The translations under genes were made by a program, and so were the position numbers. Below, in pieces: positions 12,111 to 23,670 of a stretch of 64,000 nucleotides of DNA. How positions within the stretch are numbered: position 1 is the stretch's first letter; each line of letters starts with the position of its first letter. Source of the DNA: Leucocoprinus leucothites (Eukaryota > Basidiomycota > Agaricomycetes > Agaricales > Agaricaceae); assembly GCA_013368445.1 (NCBI GenBank), contig JAACJO010000019.1, forward strand, positions 62,001-126,000, given 5' to 3'. The notes beneath the pieces were generated by a model. The model was not told where the DNA came from. It did no database searches and was given only the letters and a program-made list of their open reading frames with translations.

Positions 12111-12470
12111 GTTGAGTGTTGGCCGAGTTGATGGTGTAGAGAGCTTGAGGAAGATACGCAAACGAATTTCAACTTTCTCCTAGAATATGGAGACAGGTAT
12201 TTAAATGTCGGGGATGAGTAGCAAGGGACGTGCGATGCGGAACACAAGCATTTTGACCATTGCCCAAACTCGCAAACACACAGATTGCCATGAGATCAAC
12301 ATGAGATCGGCCCTTGGTGCATCACACGGTTCGGTTCGTTATGTCACCGTACGTACGGGCTTGGCTTGCATCAGAGCAAATCAGATGGTTCGTTTAGGTC
12401 ACCAACCACGCCTCAACGTCAACATTTCAACACCGAGGAAAGTCGTGGTTTCTCTCTTCCTTCCACCACT
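12111..12470. promoter_or_regulatory. Shared divergent promoter of A2 and B2
   Basis: A 360 bp gap between opposed start codons, almost the same length as that of pair 1. A TATTTAAAT box at 12198-12206 lies 88 bp before the A2 start. GGTTCGT occurs on the plus strand at 12333-12339 and 12387-12393, the latter 84 bp before the B2 ATG, matching the 83 bp spacing in pair 1. The first copy is preceded by an overlapping CGGTTCGG. Confidence 0.55.
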
Positions 12471-13534
12471 ATGAGTGACCCCCCATCGCTTGTAGTCTCC
12501 TATCTGAAGGTAAGGTTTCCCTTGTGAATAGTCGAATACTTTCTGATACTTACGCGTTACAGTTACCACCTGACGAGGAGCTATTCCTCAGAATCAGAGA
12601 CCTATTCCAAACCATTATGGAAAAACTAGATCACTTGATTCTCGTGCTGGTCTCAGCTCAAGATACTCAACCATTCTCGGAGATCGAGGAAGCTCTTGAG
12701 GACCTGCAGAAGGCTGCTGGAGCTCATTGTCTCAAAGGACAGGACGTTGCTCTGTCCTGCAGGTTCTACGGCCGGTCAATGCTTAAGCTCGTGGACACTC
12801 TACCAGCTTCTTCCAACGATGATGAGTTTCTCAGTCGTGTCGGAGCATTTTCGATCCGATGTGAAAGTATCATCAAGGACTGTGATGCGTCCATGGAAGG
12901 CATGGAAGAATTATCACATAAGATCCCGATTACCGTTAGCCGCATAAAAGTTGCTCTGGAAGAAGGTGGGTTATTTACTCTCCTATTTCCCTGTTATACT
13001 AACTTTGTTTGTGGGGTAGGTGACCGAAGCCGTGAACATCTCGTTTTCACAGAGGCAAACTCTCAGGTGGTTAACGACCTCATACAAACTGTCCGGGACT
13101 GTCCTGCCGCCTTTCTTCCTGTCAAGGAATACTTTCAAGAAGCAAGGAAGCACTTCCAGGACAAGGAGTCATTCCGAGTGAATGCTCCCTCTAAAGAAGA
13201 GATCAACATAATGCGACAAAGATGGACCACGTTTACCGCGAGTATGGAGGGAATAAGCCGGACCATTGGTCTCCTGCGTAGCAAAATAGCCACGGGACCG
13301 GATATCTTGAATGCACCAGGACTCCTAGACGCATTGAATGCGCAAAGTTCGGGGGCTGCTAGCAGCCCAGGGATAAAGACCCCTCCTGTGACAAGGAAAG
13401 CCATTCTAAACGCGAGTACGGCAGACTTTCAGGCCGTATCGCCTGACGCAACCACTCCCTCCCGCACGAAAACCTCTTGGTGGCGGCGAGCTCTCTCTCG
13501 TCTGATACCCAAATTCCTTCGTAGACCGGATTGA
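12471..13534 (+). CDS. Helix-rich protein B2 of divergent pair 2 (unknown family)
   Basis: Paralogue of B1, 318 aa after removing introns 12510-12562 and 12966-13019. Both introns sit exactly where they do in B1. Exon 1 encodes MSDPPSLVVSYLK and exon 2 begins LPPDEELF. Strongly conserved with B1 are the central LVFTEANSQVV and the KEYFQEARKHFQDKESFR blocks. It has the same Ser/Thr/Pro linker with a TRKAI motif before the tail. The C-terminus is a cationic, tryptophan-containing amphipathic segment (SWWRRALSRLIPKFLRR). No enzyme motif, signal peptide or clear membrane span is present. Diverging from A2 and lying 2.1 kb upstream of a NACHT gene, it may act in self/non-self or defence responses, but this is only a contextual guess. 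Confidence 0.8.
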
Positions 13535-15673
13535 ACCAGTAATGCTCCCTTCTGTCATGTGGATATCTATGTAACCGTCTCAATAACATACTCCGTGGCC
13601 TTTACACCCAATGGCAGTACCCTCCGCGGCTACTAGGTCTAGAAACCTCGATCATTTGTGCTTATACACGTCTCTCAGTCACTTATAAGTCAATACGAAA
13701 CCGTGAGTAGTGCCTGTTTTTACGTCTGCTCACCGACGCTTATTTGAACTCGCAGCTCGTGTCAGCAGGGTCATCAGTGTGCTGGATCACTTGCGAGTCG
13801 GCTCTGTTCCCAAGATTCTTTGTCCACCAGGTTCCAATTCTGCGACGTCTTGACAGTCGTGATCTAGGCCTGACAAAAACGCGACTCAAGCTTGTTCGAG
13901 TTCTCGCTAGTGCTTCTCATATATTTGCCCATTATATTTTATTTTCTATAATATTCTGGACCGGGTATCGTGTAGCTCCTCTCCCCTACTTCGTCGTCAT
14001 GGTGGTCCGCCCTGCGTGCGCCTGATAGCTTCGATACATCCCTTCGGGGCACTAGTTATCCAACTATATTTGAACCAGATTTTCTCCAATGCCGCGCTGC
14101 CATGATTTGTAATAGCTGAAGCTATTGCAATATTAATGTTATGAGTTTCTCTAGCCGCATTAATTGCCGCGCTGCCATGATTTGAATACCGGTCAGAAGC
14201 GGAACACTCTTGTTAGCATCATCACTTTCTTATCCATCACATAAACACCTTCAATTCACATCTTATTGACCCCGGAAACCAGGCCGCTACTTGATCCAAT
14301 TCCCAAAGTTCTCCAACAAAATTGGGCGCAGTAATGTTGAATGGAACCACCAATGGCCTGAGGCCTGCGTTAACGAGGGTAAGCAATTAAATGCGAGCGC
14401 TCAGCAACGGCTGACGAGGCTACCGAAGCTCAAATTGTTGCCTTTGAAGAGATACGAGAGATGAATAACCGTGTTGCTGGCTCGGAGGGTGGAGGCGCAA
14501 ACAGGCCTGTTTTACTGCTCCCCTTGACATGCAACCTTATTAACATTAGACGAGTGAGGAACAAAGAGCTACTAATGAGGACATGTGAAAGCGCCGTTAG
14601 AGTGACACAGACCCCGAGATCATTGTGGGATGTAAAACTCTATTTTTGGTACCGGCATAACGGCACGAATTGTGGGTCCCAGTTTTTAATCGAAGAGGTC
14701 CGAGCTGCGAGCCTTTCGCACCATGCCGGTCATGACTCAACTCACCAGCAACCTCATCACATAAATGACACGCAATCAGTCCATTGTAGAGAATACCAAG
14801 TTAAGTCTTCTTTTCCACTTAAAATAATGCTATGCAGCTGCTTACACGACGGGAAATCAGCTTTTTTTGGTAGTCATGTAAGCAGAGGGACGAAGTGTGA
14901 GATTGGAGCCACACGGCACGAAGCTTAGAAATGGATGACAGACACTACATTGTCAATTCCAAACAATCGAGATATTGGAAATCTGACGAACCGGAATCCG
15001 CGCAATCGATGCCAGCACATGGAGAACCAAAACCTAGTCACAGTCTCACAGCCTCTTTCTTTCTATCCACCAAATCTATCCTGTGTTGCCGATATGGTGT
15101 AACCTCTCTGATCGTTATTAAATAACTTCCAGGAAGCTTAATGGAGAGGATTCCAGTTGAACCATAACACACGCTATTGTTCTCGTGCCACAATCCTGAT
15201 TATCGAGGAGGCAGACTCAATTAATGCACCGCTAAAGGAAATAAAGAAACCGCCGAGTATTAGTCTTACATTAGTCTGGATGCCACTTGAACCATATTCA
15301 CTCAACACACGATGTTGTCAGGGAGTATCTCACCCTGTCCAACGCAACACCCACGCCAACCCGGAGATGATAGCAGCCAAAAGGGCGTATTACATGTTAT
15401 TGTTCCTGTTGTGACTAGATCTCGACCTTGCTTGATCAACGCGTTTAGTCGAACCGGTCCCTGAAAAGACGAACTGGTTGGATTAGTAGGGTATTGTGCA
15501 CTGACAAGAAACAACCGACTTTTGTTTGAGACAGTTTGTGCAGTATTGAACATGTCGTCTCTTTCATGGCTCGGGTTACTCACGGGTCTTATAGCCACTT
15601 GGTACTTATAGGTAGCCATGTCCAGCAACTCGCCTCACCATTACCCTCTCTTTACATTGTCACCGGTGACATA
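13535..15673. other. Intergenic region before the NACHT gene
   Basis: No gene is supported. The longest open stretch (14461-14928, plus) has a composition unlike the neighbouring proteins and no partner exons. A 20-bp direct repeat is present near 14090 and 14165. The segment immediately before 15674 is CT-rich (near 15640-15670), as expected for a fungal promoter. Confidence 0.45.
14090..14184. repeat. Short direct repeat (about 20 bp, two copies)
   Basis: TGCCGCGCTGCCATGATTTG occurs at about 14090-14109 and again at about 14165-14184, 75 bp apart. It may be the trace of a small tandem duplication or of target-site duplications, but nothing between the copies looks like an element. Confidence 0.5.
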
Positions 15674-18476
15674 ATGCCTCCCTCTCTCTTCTCTTCCTCC
15701 TCGAACAAACCCAAGGATCAAAAGAAAAGGGGTTTTCAAAGATTTCGAATCTCGATATTTGGGGGGAAATCCAGCTCGAAGAATACCGCCGCTCCAAGCT
15801 CAGAACTAGTACCTCCACGTCCACTATCTGTGACTCCGATTCCAGCGACAACCACCCAGGCAAATGCCCCGGCTCCATCACAATACATCGCACCGACCGA
15901 GGAAGCTGGTACGACTTCCCAACAACTGTCAACGGTTGACAACCTCGATTCGCGCGATATCGTTGCCCGTAAGTGCAAATGAAGGGGATTTAGTTATAAC
16001 TGCTCAACGACGTTACAGAGGTCATAGTGGAGTCAACAGAAGGAGAAGAAATCGAGGTCAGCGGACAACTTGGCCGTACGTATTACTCAGTCTACCAGTG
16101 AAACAGCCTCTCTGACATACCCAAATCAGCCCTCGGCCAAACGACCTCAATCAGTCTTTTCCAAGGAGCAAACAACATGATGTTCAATCAGCCTAATTTC
16201 TACGACCAGGCAACCCACAACGTGGCCCATCAGACCGTCAATAAACAGGTTCATAAGCCTACATTCATCACCCAGTTTACCCAAAATATCGACAGTCTTG
16301 GAACGGGTGCGCCTCTTCACAAATATGTTCCTTGGTGGTCGCATGGTTAACTCGGTTCACTTAGTTCTCCTCATCCTTGATCACAAGCGAATTGCTGGCA
16401 CCGATCTTCACTCTTCCGCTCGCGATCCGCCCCCTCGGTGTCATCCCGAGACGCGTAAAGAACTAAGGGACAAGTTAAAAGCATGGCTCGAAGATGATCA
16501 GCACCGTCGCACTTTCTTGATATGGCTTGCTGGACCCGTAGGGGCCGGAAAAACTGCCGTTGCTCAGACGTTTGCCGAGTATTGCCTTGATCTTGGCAGG
16601 CTGGGGGCGGCTTTCTTCTTTTCTGGTATGAATCAGCGGGGACGACATGAGGGTCTCATCCCAACCATTGCCCATCAACTAGCCGTCCAAGATGCTGATT
16701 ATAACCGGCTGATCACTAGAATTCTCGCCGACGACTCGTCCATCCTCGATAAAACACTCGAAATCCAGTTTCGTAAACTCATCTCGGAGCCCTTTGAGAA
16801 CCTCACTCCCCCTCAGAAGCCTCTCGTCATCGTCATTGATGGCTTGGACGAGTGCTATGAGAAGCGGGCGCAACGCGACCTCATCTGGATCATCGGCAAA
16901 TACGTCAGCTCGGAAAGAGCAAAGCGTTATCCACTGTTGTGGCTTGTCTGCAGTCGTCCGGAATTGCATATCCAAGCCGCCTTCACTCAAGCTACACCAC
17001 GTAGTGGTTATACTGTCGAAGATATGACGTCGCGGTGGTACCTTAAGGAAGCCTCCGGGGAGGTTGATCAGCGGATTGATTATAATCGCGAAGATATAAC
17101 GTGCGACGCCGAGCAGGATATCAACGACGTGTACATCATCCTCAAGGATGGGCTCGAAGGGATCCGACGCGATTTAATGGCACGCCATCCAAGTCGCTCG
17201 CAGAAACCGTGGCCTCGAGAATCTCAGCTGCAGGAGCTCTCGCACTCCGTTTGCGGGCTTCCTGTCCTCGCAGCGACCGTCATTAGGTTTATCGGCAATG
17301 GAAGGAATCCACAGAAGCAACTGGACACATGTCTCATTTGCTTGCGCGACCTGAAAGCACGCACTAGTGCCAACCCGTTAGAGGGACTAGACATATTCTA
17401 CAAGGCCATCATGGAACGTGTAGATTCATCCAGTCTTGCCACTGCGAAACTCATCATATCGTTCCTTGTAATCCTTTCCAACGAGAAGCGGTGGCCGGAA
17501 AAGATAAACACTGCTCTCGATGTCAGAATCTTCCTCGGCCTTGATGGATTCGACTTCGACAACGCTGTCCAAGATTTGCATTCTGTCTTGAAGATCCCCC
17601 CCTTCGAAGAGGCTCATGAGCAGCCTATTCAGTTCTTTCACAAATCCTTTGGAGAATACCTTCAGAGCCCAAGTCGAGCCGGAAAATTTGCACTCAACCT
17701 AGTCGAGGCTCGGTTGGAAGTTGCTCGGCATGCCATTCGGATTTACAAAGAAGTCATCCACTCGTACTGCGGAATCCGTACTGGTGCGTTATTTTGATCT
17801 CAACTTGGTTCACAGAATATGACTAACTCGTGTTTCTTAGAATGCAACATACCATACGATGAAAGCCTAGGTGCTCCCGCTTCCACAGATGACAATTTTG
17901 ATGATATGGATTGGTATGACCAAGACCAGCTTGTGCCCAATGCTCAGCTCCGTAGATTTGTTCGCACAAATTTCTGGAACATGTTATATGTTGAAGGTGC
18001 TGAAAGAGGCGACGTTATCAAGTTGCTTCGTGACTTTGAATTCTGTCATCTTCCCTTTGTACCCGGCATTAAAGAAGAGGAAGAAGGGCTCCCTCGATTC
18101 ATGAGTTGGATGTCAACAGCAATGGTGAGTTTTCTCTCGATGCCATCCGTTGTGAGCTGAGTCGAGCGTATATCAGGACTCTCCAGAGGTCAACACAATC
18201 CTGAGACTGAAGCCGACAAGTGAGATAGACCATGCTCTCTATAAACAATGTGAATGGGAGCCACCCTTACGGAAGCGCTTCCCGAAACGCATCGGCGAAA
18301 AGTACCAGTATACGTACTCCTTCATTTCATCCCATCGGCCCGAGCGCGACAATTGCACCGTCCCGGATACAACCAAGATGGCATTTTGGATTGGAGAAGG
18401 AGAGCGCACCGCATTGGGACTGTTGGATGGTTCGCGAAGGGAGGTTGACAGTGAAGATGACGAGGAGATTGCTTGA
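15674..18476 (+). CDS. NACHT-domain STAND protein (NLR-like)
   Basis: Signal-transducing ATPase of the kind that in fungi underlies heterokaryon incompatibility and immune-like responses. About 840 aa after splicing. The N-terminal ~100 residues are basic, Ser/Pro-rich and disordered, beginning MPPSLFSSSSNKPKDQKKRG. A basidiomycete-typical lead-in follows (LFQGANNMMFNQPNFYD), then PPPRCHPETR before the NACHT. The Walker A is GPVGAGKT, the Walker B LVIVIDGLDEC, and LLWLVCSRPE fits sensor 1. The C-terminal half is helical (KSFGEYL near the winged-helix region). Later exons end in RKRFPKRIGEKYQYTY and an acidic tail, stop at 18474-18476. Introns include 15969-16018, one near 16300-16370, one near 17785-17840 and one near 18125-18177. 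No WD40, ankyrin or TPR repeats follow, so the usual ligand-sensing repeats appear absent. No recognised effector domain is present at the N-terminus. Confidence 0.85.
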
Positions 18477-21464
18477 GGGGTTGAATCAAAGCCTGAGTCA
18501 ACGCTGTCACGTGTTGAATCAAATTAAATTAATTGTACTCGATTCGTCCCCTGCTGCTCGCATCGTGCTTCCAATGACATTTATCAGACTCGTAACTCCT
18601 CTGAATGACTACCACCACCTGAGGTCACACTCGAAATTATAACAACTGCTGAGACGATGCAAAGGGTTTGTGAGTTTTCGTATAAATTGATCACGTCACT
18701 ACTAGCCCAAGACTCATCTCCCCGAGACCGTACAACACCAATTTGCTGATTTAAAAGGGCTATTTTGTCATTGGGAGGGAATGATACTGTATCGAAGGCA
18801 TGAAAGCACCCCATGTCTCTTCTGCGAACTCTATCTTCGTCTCTTATCGGAAGCACAAATGTGATCCAGTTTCTTCGACTAATTCAAACAAAATCACAAT
18901 TTCCATTCTAGCCATCCTTCATCCCGCAATCGACTCATCTGGCTCAGCCAACAGTATATCAACATTCGCGGTTCCATCTCCAGCTAACCACATCCATTCC
19001 ATCAAGATGCACTATGTTTTGATCATAAAAGCAAATAATCGTTCAAGGCCAAAACATCCCAATCAGGTGGGTCATCCTGCATTAATCAGTAGGAGAGCAA
19101 TGTTCACACAGGCTAGGTTCAAGATGAGCTGGTTGCATCTCCACAAAGGCAGTTGCGTAGTGGTTGTAGAGTACCAGTACCCTTGACCAGTTTCCGCCAA
19201 ACACCAACCGCGGACCGCGGGATATATCATATGGGACTGCACACAAGACGTTACGAATCAGGTGAGTATCGATGAATCCTCAACTTTATCCCTGATACGA
19301 CGGGGTGAGGAAGTAGGAGCCTAGGCAAGATTGCAATTTCACTCGTAAAGGCTGTAACCACGCTTAAACCACTTGGTCTCCCCCACCATTCCTGTCATTA
19401 TGATCAAAGTCGCTGCGATCAAATTCCATCCCTCATTTGGTGACCATAGTACTTGAGAGGCTGCAAAGGCTCGTAAATTAAGTTTTTCGTGTGGTCTCTA
19501 GAAAGTCAATCACTGGTACTCTCCACTGACAAATATGCGATTACCGAATGATTCCGATGACTTTTGGCCGTCCCGCATTCGCATTGCGATGCATGTCTCC
19601 CGCGATCTGTAAGCCTTTTATCGTCTGTCATCTGCAAAAAGGGCGAATAACACAGTTCACCCTGCGCCTAGGATGTATCTCCCCCAGCAAATCCTAAACT
19701 GCATAAGCTCGCAAGCATTATCACACAGATGCTTCCTCAGACCACCGACACGCCGTGCACTATGAACATGACCTTTAAATCGCACGAGAAAATAAATTCA
19801 AGATGACCTGGTTGATGGTCAGGATTATACAGTTCGGGAATCACCAGTCCTCCATCCCAGTGCTTCACGATAACACCCATATACTCGAGTATAGTTGTAT
19901 ATCAACCAAAGCGGGAGAAAGTTTGTCGAATGTGGCTGATACCGAGGACAAGTACTTCGTATCCAATTGCTCAAGTAACACCCTTCACATGAGTCGAGTT
20001 TTAGGCCAGATATGCATCCCCAGTTGTATCATGACAGCTCTTCTATAGTTTCCTGCTCGAGTAGCACGTCTAGAAAGTATCACTTCAATTCCTAGCCAAC
20101 ACTTGAAGTGAAATCACTTCGTTGACTATTCGTGTATCTTGCTTACCCTCACCAACACTTTATCAGAGCCCCCGAATTATATCTCTTACCCGCATTGTTC
20201 ATTTCTGGAGGGGCACACCACTATCTCCATATTTCTGGCTTATTGCCAATGCCCAATCTACCACTAGGCACCTTCCTTCTTGTTTCGCTAGACGACGCAC
20301 TAAGTGGCGATTATATGTCCCTTGCAATCTAGTGAAACTGCAGGAACACAAAAACGATCATTAAAATCAGAACAGTCATGAGAAGACAAACCTGGACTGC
20401 TAGGACAGAGGGAGGCGTGATACCCACATGCAGTAAGCTCAGTGAACCGTACCTTAACACCTCCCTGTCTCGGTATAGCAGAGCAGTGTAAGCACATCAG
20501 GGTAGTAAGTATTATTTTTCTTGGATTCCAGCATTTGTTGCTAGGTGGCTTGAGCTTTCGAAGTGCCTTATACTCATTCCCATCTGTTTCATCGAGGGCT
20601 TCCGAAGTCGTCGCTGGGATTTCAAATTCAAGGGGTATGTAGTTGAATAGCCCAACCACTAAAGAGAGTAAATATAGAGGTCTAGATTATCTTAAAGCGA
20701 CCGAGTAGTTCATTGTAAGAATTATGGGTACATAATCGCCGCCAGATCGTGTATCCAGGCAACAGCTCATGCTGATCTAGTTGTGGCACTCGAGTCACGG
20801 AAATGTAAAGCCCGGATCATCGCTGAGTTGAAGGGATAAATAAGAACAATAAACCATCAGGGAGGGAGGCATGACATTCCGGTCGCCATGGGCTGTGGTC
20901 TATGACGTCTTCCCCTTTCCAGATTACTTTCTTGCCACGGTTTATTTGAATAGTTCAGAAAAAATTCCAGAAGTACGACTTGAGCAAGTTGGGCAGACGC
21001 CAAACCAACGTGAATCCATAATGCCACGAGTTACATACAATAAGAGAGATAATTGTACGATCAAATCAGAGAAACCTTTTGATCGATAGACAGGATAATA
21101 GCTAATGGAGAAGTGACTTTCTGGTTACCTCTTGTTGGCGTTTACTAGAAACTGGCGAAGCCGGCAGCAGGACTTCTGGCTCCTCGTGAGCCTTGTCCAG
21201 TATTGCTGTCCGTTGGGGTGAAGTTGTGGCTGGCGCACCCTGTCTGGTTGGATGCACAACAGATCCCTGTTGCATGATCAGTGTCGTAACTATTCGGTGA
21301 AAAGGGGTATAGGAAATTGACCAAGATCTAAAGCTAAACAACGACAATTCTCATTTACGGATACATATATGAGATTTCTACATCAGGTGAGCGAAGTGTC
21401 AACAAAGAACCAGGAAGCTGAGATACAATTGTCCACACCCGCGCGAGAGATCCACGAATGAAGA
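18477..21464. other. 3 kb gene-poor region
   Basis: Nothing convincing is coded here on either strand. A short minus-strand open stretch (21102-21272) could encode a Ser/Thr/Gln-rich peptide but has no supporting exons. A 9-bp inverted repeat lies at 20080-20111, and a copy of the 10 kb dispersed sequence near 20815. Confidence 0.45.
20080..20111. repeat. Small inverted repeat
   Basis: TCACTTCAA (20080-20088) is followed after 14 nt by its exact reverse complement TTGAAGTGA (20103-20111). It could form a short hairpin. No gene is close enough to make it a likely terminator. Confidence 0.4.
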
Positions 21465-23670
21465 TCAAAGGGCTTTCTTCTTCCCAAGTAGCTGCCTTTG
21501 CCCAAAAGCACTAGCAACCACAGAGAATGGGCAGAAAATCAACAATTCACATAGTCCAAAAACTATGCTACCTAAAGTCCCAATCAAGGACCTCATCCCA
21601 GAAACCTCAAACACTCCGAAAAGTCCCGCTACGATTCTATTGGCAACGCTTTGCTTGAAAAATAGATGGTGGTCGGCATGCCGGATGTCAAACGGCGGCC
21701 GTACAGTGACGTTCTTAGTTTTGATAGTCTTGCTGGTTTTTTCAGTTTCCGAGGAAAATGAAAACTGCGCATGGATGCGCTCGTAGAGTGTTTCATCTTC
21801 CACTGAGCACGCGGCCAGCAGACCTGATGTAAACCCGTCTTCATGGAATCCGTATTTCAAATAAGCACCCGCGTATGAGATTGAGCGTTTGTTCTGGATT
21901 AGGTGCATTGTTCGTTGGGCACTTACAGCCTGTGCAAAAATTAGTCGATGAGTGTAAGTCGAGTGAGAAAACAGACCTTGTCATCCAAGACTGGGTGTTC
22001 GTATCTCCATCGCCCCTGGACTTTATTCTCATCTATTTGAACTTCTGGCGGTGGGTTGAGAGTAGCTAGAACAGGGCCATGTATATCCTCTGGGATATCT
22101 TGTAGGTCGTTCATTCCATCTGAACAAATAGGTCAGGTTCCTGAAAATACCGGCGAAATGAAACGCTTACATGTCCTGGAAATCCATGAGCTCGGGAGAA
22201 TCATAACGAGAACTGGGTAAACTCACAGAGATACACAATTTCTATTGGCTTTATTACGCTCAGCGGAATATGTTAGATAATTCCAACAGGACCAAGCCAT
22301 TCGGCTTTTTGGCATGAGCTGCTTGCATTAGGTGTCGAGCTTTTGTCTTTACATCTGGATACTCCACTCACGGAAGGATCACTATGCAGCACAACTTCGT
22401 TCTTGTTCCACTCGAACGAGTCGAGGATGCGTTCTTCCTCGCCACCTAAGTCACCTCCAGACTGCAGGATACGCAGGGCATCGTCGGAATGACACGCAAA
22501 TATGACATGGTCATATACGTATTTCTCGTCATCATTGGTTATCACTTCAAGTTTTCGACGCCCGCCACTTTCATCGAGGACTGAAGAGACACAGTTAATC
22601 CGGCTTGACAGGTGTAGCTGTGCTTTTGGCAGTCGACTTAGAATCTGATCAACATAGCGGCGGCTGGATACACCATTGTATAAGTAAACACAAAACGAAC
22701 GAGGCCACGCCGTACGGACCTTCCTCCACATATAGTTAACCATTTTGGTTTACCGGTAATCTGGAGCAAGCTATGGTTGTACATGAACTGGATCTAAACT
22801 AGCGTTAATTAACCTCGCCAACGAAAACGATGAGCCAACGTACCAGTGTCTGGGCAGGGAAATCATCAAAGCATCGATCGGGTGGGGTGCTCCAGACCGC
22901 AGCGGTCATGGGCTACAGAAAAACGTCAGTTAGAGAATGCTTAAAGAGTTTGAAAGCGCATACAATCAAGTAATTATCCTTAAACGCATCCGAGTAACCT
23001 TCCTCTTTCAGATATTGACCAATACTGATTCGCCGTTCATCAGGTCGTCTCAAGTATCGGAGAGCGCAAGCATTGAACCGGAAAACATCATAAAGCATTC
23101 GCCACATAGCTGGGTCAAACAACCGGCGAGGCTGGCAAAAGACAGTAAATGGGTTCTTTCCAGCCCATTCAAAGTCACCACCATCGCGAGACACGCTAAA
23201 CGTCATCTCTGTAGGTAAAATTCGGATGCCCTTACTGGGTACTTTGGTAGGTTCGGGAGGCGAGGAGGAGAACATGGAGAATGGCCATGCTGGGGATTTG
23301 GGCAATTCATCTTTTGGTGGTGGGTGAAGTTGAAGAAAGCGAAGGAAATTCGGGTACGTTGGCGGGTTAAACACGATCTAATAGGGCGCATAAGTAAAGC
23401 CGAACGGTCTTGCAAGGGATAATACGCCTACAAAACCGCTAAGAATACCATCAGCTCATAGACGCCGGTGGAAAGCAACACATATACTCACGTATCTACA
23501 TCCACGCCCTCACTGTCAGGATCATCTTTCGGCCTGAACCTGACAGTGTTCGCGTGTCCACCAGGTCTATCATCAGCCTCGTATAGGTGAACCTCATGGT
23601 CACTATATTCATTCAACAGCCAGGTCGCGGCGAGTCCTGAAACACCCGAGCCGATAACAGCGACTTTCAT
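21465..23670 (-). CDS. FAD/NAD(P)-binding amine-oxidase-like oxidoreductase (COG2907 type)
   Basis: The start at 23670 opens the Rossmann dinucleotide motif VAVIGSGVSGLAATWLL, followed by HLYEADDRPGGHANTV, typical of the flavin amine oxidase/phytoene desaturase fold. Downstream blocks fit the COG2907 family: VDTGFIVFNPPTYPNF, FMYNH..., GKPKWLTICGGSRRYVD, VIFACHSDDALRIL, SLTYGMNDLQ, and YAGAYLKYGFHEDGFTSGL. A hydrophobic C-terminal segment (IVFGLCELLIFCPFSVVASAF) may anchor the protein to a membrane. The family frame is met only if two micro-exons are accepted: 7 nt at 23432-23438 and 5 nt at 22171-22175, each with GT-AG neighbours. All conserved blocks are then present and the gene looks intact, about 500 aa. 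Substrate unknown; relatives have been linked with lipid modification. It sits upstream of a P450 in the same orientation. Confidence 0.8.

Noticed and set aside
14461..14928. 155-codon open reading frame on the plus strand
   Set aside because: No motif, unusual composition and no splice partners; expected by chance in a 2 kb gap.
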